64,000 nucleotides of DNA from Irpex lacteus (taxonomy: Eukaryota > Basidiomycota > Agaricomycetes > Polyporales > Irpicaceae), in contig MQVO02000005.1 in the NCBI GenBank assembly GCA_001986395.2, positions 1,116,001-1,180,000 of the forward strand, written 5' to 3'. How positions within the stretch are numbered: the stretch's first letter is position 1; each line of letters begins with the position of its first letter. A program made the position numbers and the translations under genes. The notes below the pieces were generated by a model. The model saw only the letters and a list, made by a program, of their open reading frames with translations. It searched no databases and had not been told where the DNA came from. Below are positions 60,034 to 64,000 of this stretch, one piece after another.

Positions 60034-63000
60034 TCACTGCACCAAACATCCGGACTTGTCGCCCTTTGCACTGTCTCGCCGCTTGTCACGGGTAGTCGCA
60101 ACGCTACTGGCACCAGGGAAGTCTCCTGGGAGATCCATGGACTGAATGTCTTCCGGGTTTACGACGGACATAGATGTAGCCGAGAATGACCCCGTCGTCA
60201 TCCTTGACAGTCGACGATCCCGGTCTGTTCGTTCTCCCATTGAGATGTCGGTCTCAACGATAGAGATGGCAGTGGACTGTCTTCGGACAGTCTGAGGGCG
60301 ACCTTTCGAATGTGAGTTGGTAGTGCTGCTATGAAGACTGGAGTTGCGTGGCGAAGCAGTGGAGCTCGCGATGGAGGATGGTCGTTCAGAGGCGGTCGTG
60401 ATAGAAGGAGGAGGGGCGTGGTGCCGTCTTCCCAGCATCGACATCTTGCGGGATACCTGACGCTGTGGCTGCTGGCTTGGTGTTGGGCTTGCAGCATCGG
60501 AACGAGCCTGTGAGGATGCATCTCCATCCTTATTCAGAAGGAATGACTTCGACCGCTTGAAGGCGCCAAGGACCTTAAAGGCCGAGGGAGGATGTATAGG
60601 AGGTGATGATGACAAGGGTGATGAGGGCAATGCAGAGCTGTCGGTGCTGTTCCTGGCAGACATGGCTACCTCTGACAATGGGGTAGGAGGTGTCGCGGGC
60701 CCCATGAACGGTGCCAAGGCCTCCAAAGGATTGGCGAATGCGCCTGTCGGGCTTCCCGGAGTCCCACCTTCCGCATACTGAGCATAGAGGAGAAGCTGAG
60801 AACGAAGGTCACATGTGGGAGGAGCATGGTGTTGGCATTTGCTGTGCGCGATGAGGCTGCAGTGAGAGCAGAGGACGGCATTACGCTTAACCTCCAGCTG
60901 ACACACTCTACATATGACCGCTAAACAAGAAGACGTTAATCATCATCAGAAGAGGGTAGGAACGGTAACTTACGCTTGTGGAATGTTGTTCGGACAAAGG
61001 AATGGTCTCGAGGCGAGATGGGGTCTAGGTCACTCGACATCCGCTGCTGAAGAGGTGAGCTGGGAGCGATCTCGGGAGTGGCTTCGCGCTCGGGTTCCGG
61101 CATTTCGATCTTCGCAAGGTACTTGATGACTTCGGACTTCTGCATATCCATGCTCACACGGCGCAGGAACGGTATGCTATCCTGGGGACGAAGATCCTAG
61201 AGAAGACAGACACAGAACCAGAAGTCAGAACGCACAGGCGATCGTGATCGTGGGGACGCACCTTGCCAGCTGCCCAATTTTGCTTTAACCACTCGTGTTC
61301 GCACAACATCTCGGCGTCCGGGCGCATCTTAGGGTCCTTCTGGAAACATTGACGGAGGAAGTCCTTGAGAAGACTGGAAGCACCTTCTGGCAAGGGGGGC
61401 ATGTCGTCCTCGACGATACGGAACATCACTATAATTCCAAGTGATTAGTTACTTGCGATGATACATGCAAACACGTCACTCACCGGACATCGTGTTCGCG
61501 ATCTCGCCGTATGGCGGACGTCCAGTGAGCAGCTCGATGACGGTGCAGGCCAAAGACCAGATGTCAGACTTCGTAGAGGCACCCTTGAGCTCGATGACCT
61601 CAGGAGCCATCCAGTTAGGGGTACCAGCCACGTCGGGCATGTCTCGTTCCATAGCGCGCAAATTCAGGGAGACACCGAAGTCGGACAGCTTGACATTCCC
61701 AGTCTTGGTCGTAAGAATGTTCGCGGCTTTGAGGTCACAGTGCACGACATCGCTCTGATGAAGATAGTGCAAGCCTTCAAGGATCTTGACGACGTAGCCC
61801 GCCACGAGCTTCTCGTTGAGCTTTCCGAAGGCCTTGAGAGTCTGACCCAAGGATCCGTTCTCCGCATACCTAGAAAGCCAAATCGTTAGTCTAAGGGCCT
61901 GTTGCAGCGAAGTCATAAACTCACTCAAGTACGATACTCAGAGTGTCATCATCCCTTGCCATGCCCTCGTACTTAACAATGCCCGGATGGGAAAGGCTCT
62001 TAACAAGATCAACCTCCCTCATCAGCTGTGCGATCTCCTCTTCCTTCAACCCGGCCAACCCGATACGCTTCACAGCAACCGTCTGCCCAGTGTTCAAGTT
62101 CAACGCACGATAAACGACGCCAAACTGTCCACGTCCGATGCAGTTACCCAGTTGCTACAACAAGGGCAACAATGTATCAGTGACCCACATTGAAACAATG
62201 ATAAAAAGATAACTCACGAATTGAGTAGCAGGCTTGCCATCCTCTCGCACAATAAGCGTCTTCTTCACAGCACTCCCATCTCCCCTCATCAAATCACTCG
62301 CGCTCGTCGGTCCCGAAGGCGTCCCAAGGTTAACCATACTCTCAAACCTCGACCGTCCAGGTTTAGACCCAGCATCGTCATACGAGTTTGGACGCGGTTT
62401 CCTCCTCGAGCTAGCACCATCGATCTCACTCTGAAACCGTCCTCGCGGCTGCCGCGAACGTTCTTCACTCGAAGACGATGGTGCACCTGACGGAGCCTTT
62501 GTAAGTTCAGGAGGGAAATGCACACCCTGCGGTTGTGGTGGCGTTGAATGTTCTGCCGATACAGTGCGCGGGAACGGCACTGGGGTCTCTCCAGAGGGAG
62601 ACTCTTCACCCTCTGCTCGCGCGATGTACATCCCATTGCGATTTGCTGCGCCCGTCTTGGTGCTGCTTCTCCTCAACATGATCCTAGGGTTAGGAGAGAT
62701 ACTGGTGTCAGGACTCGAATCTCTGCGAAGCAGAGCCTCCTTTGGTAAGAGGCCAGGAGTGTCAACGCTATGCCTCGCTCGGTGGGTCGGCCGTCTAGGG
62801 AACTGCGGCAGCGACTCGATACTCTCGTTACCTCGAGATACACCGACGATCGCGAGCTTGCGTGGCGGTGATGCAGATAACCGGGATGGAGCTACAGAGA
62901 CAGAAGATGTCGATGGCTCATCATCATCTCCGAGGGAGGAAATCGATTCCTTCTGTGTGGGACTGCCAGGACTAAAAGCGCTGATGAAGTCGTCTGGCCA

Positions 63001-64000
63001 CTTGCCCTTGCCGAGTTGCAGCTTGGGCCGTGGAGGAATGGGCACAGGAACTGCACGTTCAGGGGTTTTTGACCGCTTGTTGGCCTTGGCACTCGAACTG
63101 CCCTCTTCGCTCTCCTCGATGACCCGCGTCAGATCCACTACAGCAGTCTCACTAGGTCTGCGCTCCCGGCCGAATGAAGGTCGTGGTGGTTCTAAGGGAC
63201 GCTTGAGCTCCTCGGCAAGAAAACTAGTGATCGCCTTAGATTCAGTAGGACTGAGCGAAGGGTTCTCCGATGGCACGAAAGACGTAGCCTCAGTAGTCAT
63301 AGTCCGTAGTGTACCGAACTTGCTGTTCTGCGCATCACTGCTCCTCCGACTACGAACGTCCAACAGACTTGACATAGCTGTCGTGTCCGTCATCTGACTT
63401 GATGCCAGCGACTGCGCCAATGACTGTCGGGCAGGTGAAGGAGCGACAGAATCAGCGAACGACGCGCGGACGGAGTCGCCGATAGATGCACGGGTGGAGT
63501 CAGCGACGGACGTTCGCTCGATGCTAGGCCCCCGAGGACGCAGAGGTGAACGGGCAGGAGGCTTGGGTATTGAGAATACGTTGTCTGCCTCCACATCACC
63601 ATGTTTGCTGCCTGCCTCGCCAGCGGTCTTACTACCGTCAGAGTCAGAGTCACCTGGGCTTTCAGAGCGTAATGGAGGTAATGAAGGGCCAGAGGGGCTT
63701 ATACGTTTTCGACCATTCGGGGAAGAGGCAGATATAGGAGAGACGGATCGCTGGAGGGACAGGTTGGGTGTTGACGCAGCTGCTCGTGAGAGGGTGCCTG
63801 TACCATACGGATTGTTGCCTGATCTCTGAAGTTGACCGCCTTGGATGACCTTGCCCTTGGTAGCAGGGAACTCGTTGACACGGAGCAAAGCGATAATACA
63901 CTTGGCCACCCGCGCCATCGAGTCGGGCGTGCTCTCGATGAGATCGTCCCGATGAAAGAGCTCCTCGCGCGGTACTCCCACTTGCGAGCACGCCGCCAGG
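60034..64000 (-). CDS. Cdc15-like STE-group kinase with CH, C1-like and CaaX modules, 5' partial
   Basis: Visible exons (>64000-62218, 62154-61925, 61869-61484, 61428-61262, 61196-60974, 60920-60034) join in phase. The part inside the window opens with the end of a calponin-homology domain ([20 protein letters not shown], [20 protein letters not shown] visible). A long Ser/Pro-rich linker follows. The kinase domain has the glycine loop [14 protein letters not shown], catalytic loop [17 protein letters not shown] and the APE-type segment [15 protein letters not shown]1/RING-like zinc finger follows ([18 protein letters not shown] ... CQHHAPPTC). The protein ends CLVQ, a CaaX box. Cdc15/Cdc7 kinases run the septation network; the family call is strong, the exact role inferred. 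Confidence 0.9.

Noticed and set aside
62564..63397. 277-codon plus-strand frame opposite the kinase linker
   Set aside because: Produced by the low-complexity, GC-rich Ser/Pro linker of the kinase gene on the other strand.

Overview
The window is nuclear DNA of a basidiomycete fungus, most likely an agaricomycete close to the Polyporales. Genes are split by many 50-60 bp GT-AG introns. The proteins are typical of the group: polyporopepsin-like aspartic proteases, GH18 and GT17 enzymes, ERG4 sterol reductase, a Yvc1-type TRP channel, an Mpe1/RBBP6 factor and several fast-evolving F-box proteins. The gene models below were spliced by hand, checking exon phase at each junction. No rRNA, tRNA or CRISPR was recognised.

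Layout. 1-9.3 kb: 3' end of an OPT oligopeptide transporter, a transglutaminase-like protein, a small secreted protein behind a strong TATA/CT-rich promoter, then a tail-anchored protein. 9.7-18.3 kb: an NTF2-like protein, a GH18 chitinase-like enzyme, an F-box protein, a GT17 glycosyltransferase and a Myb/SANT-like protein. 18.6-26.5 kb: two paralogous aspartic proteases in inverted orientation, with homologous promoters, on either side of the Mpe1/RBBP6 gene. 27.7-37.4 kb: a serine-rich anchored protein, a Yvc1/TRP channel with 26 exons, ERG4 and a second F-box protein. 37.4-44.1 kb is gene-poor. 44.1-57.5 kb: two more F-box genes flank an intact transposon. 57.8-64 kb: a single-pass membrane protein and the 3' part of a large Cdc15-like kinase that runs off the window.

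The most interesting object is the 6.5-kb element at 46050-52550. It has imperfect terminal inverted repeats of about 230-250 bp and a perfect 9-bp target-site duplication (CATCTAAAA). Each inverted repeat carries two facing copies of one 20-bp motif. Inside are only two intact, convergent genes: an 878-aa DUF6589-like protein and an 855-aa RecQ-family helicase with a C-terminal zinc knuckle. I cannot place this pair in any transposon superfamily I know. The reading offered is an autonomous, recently active DNA transposon in which the DUF6589 protein is the candidate transposase and the RecQ helicase its partner.

Other points of note are the CH-kinase-zinc finger-CaaX architecture of the Cdc15-like kinase, micro-exons of 9-14 nt, and two F-box genes whose predicted introns are in frame and stop-free.
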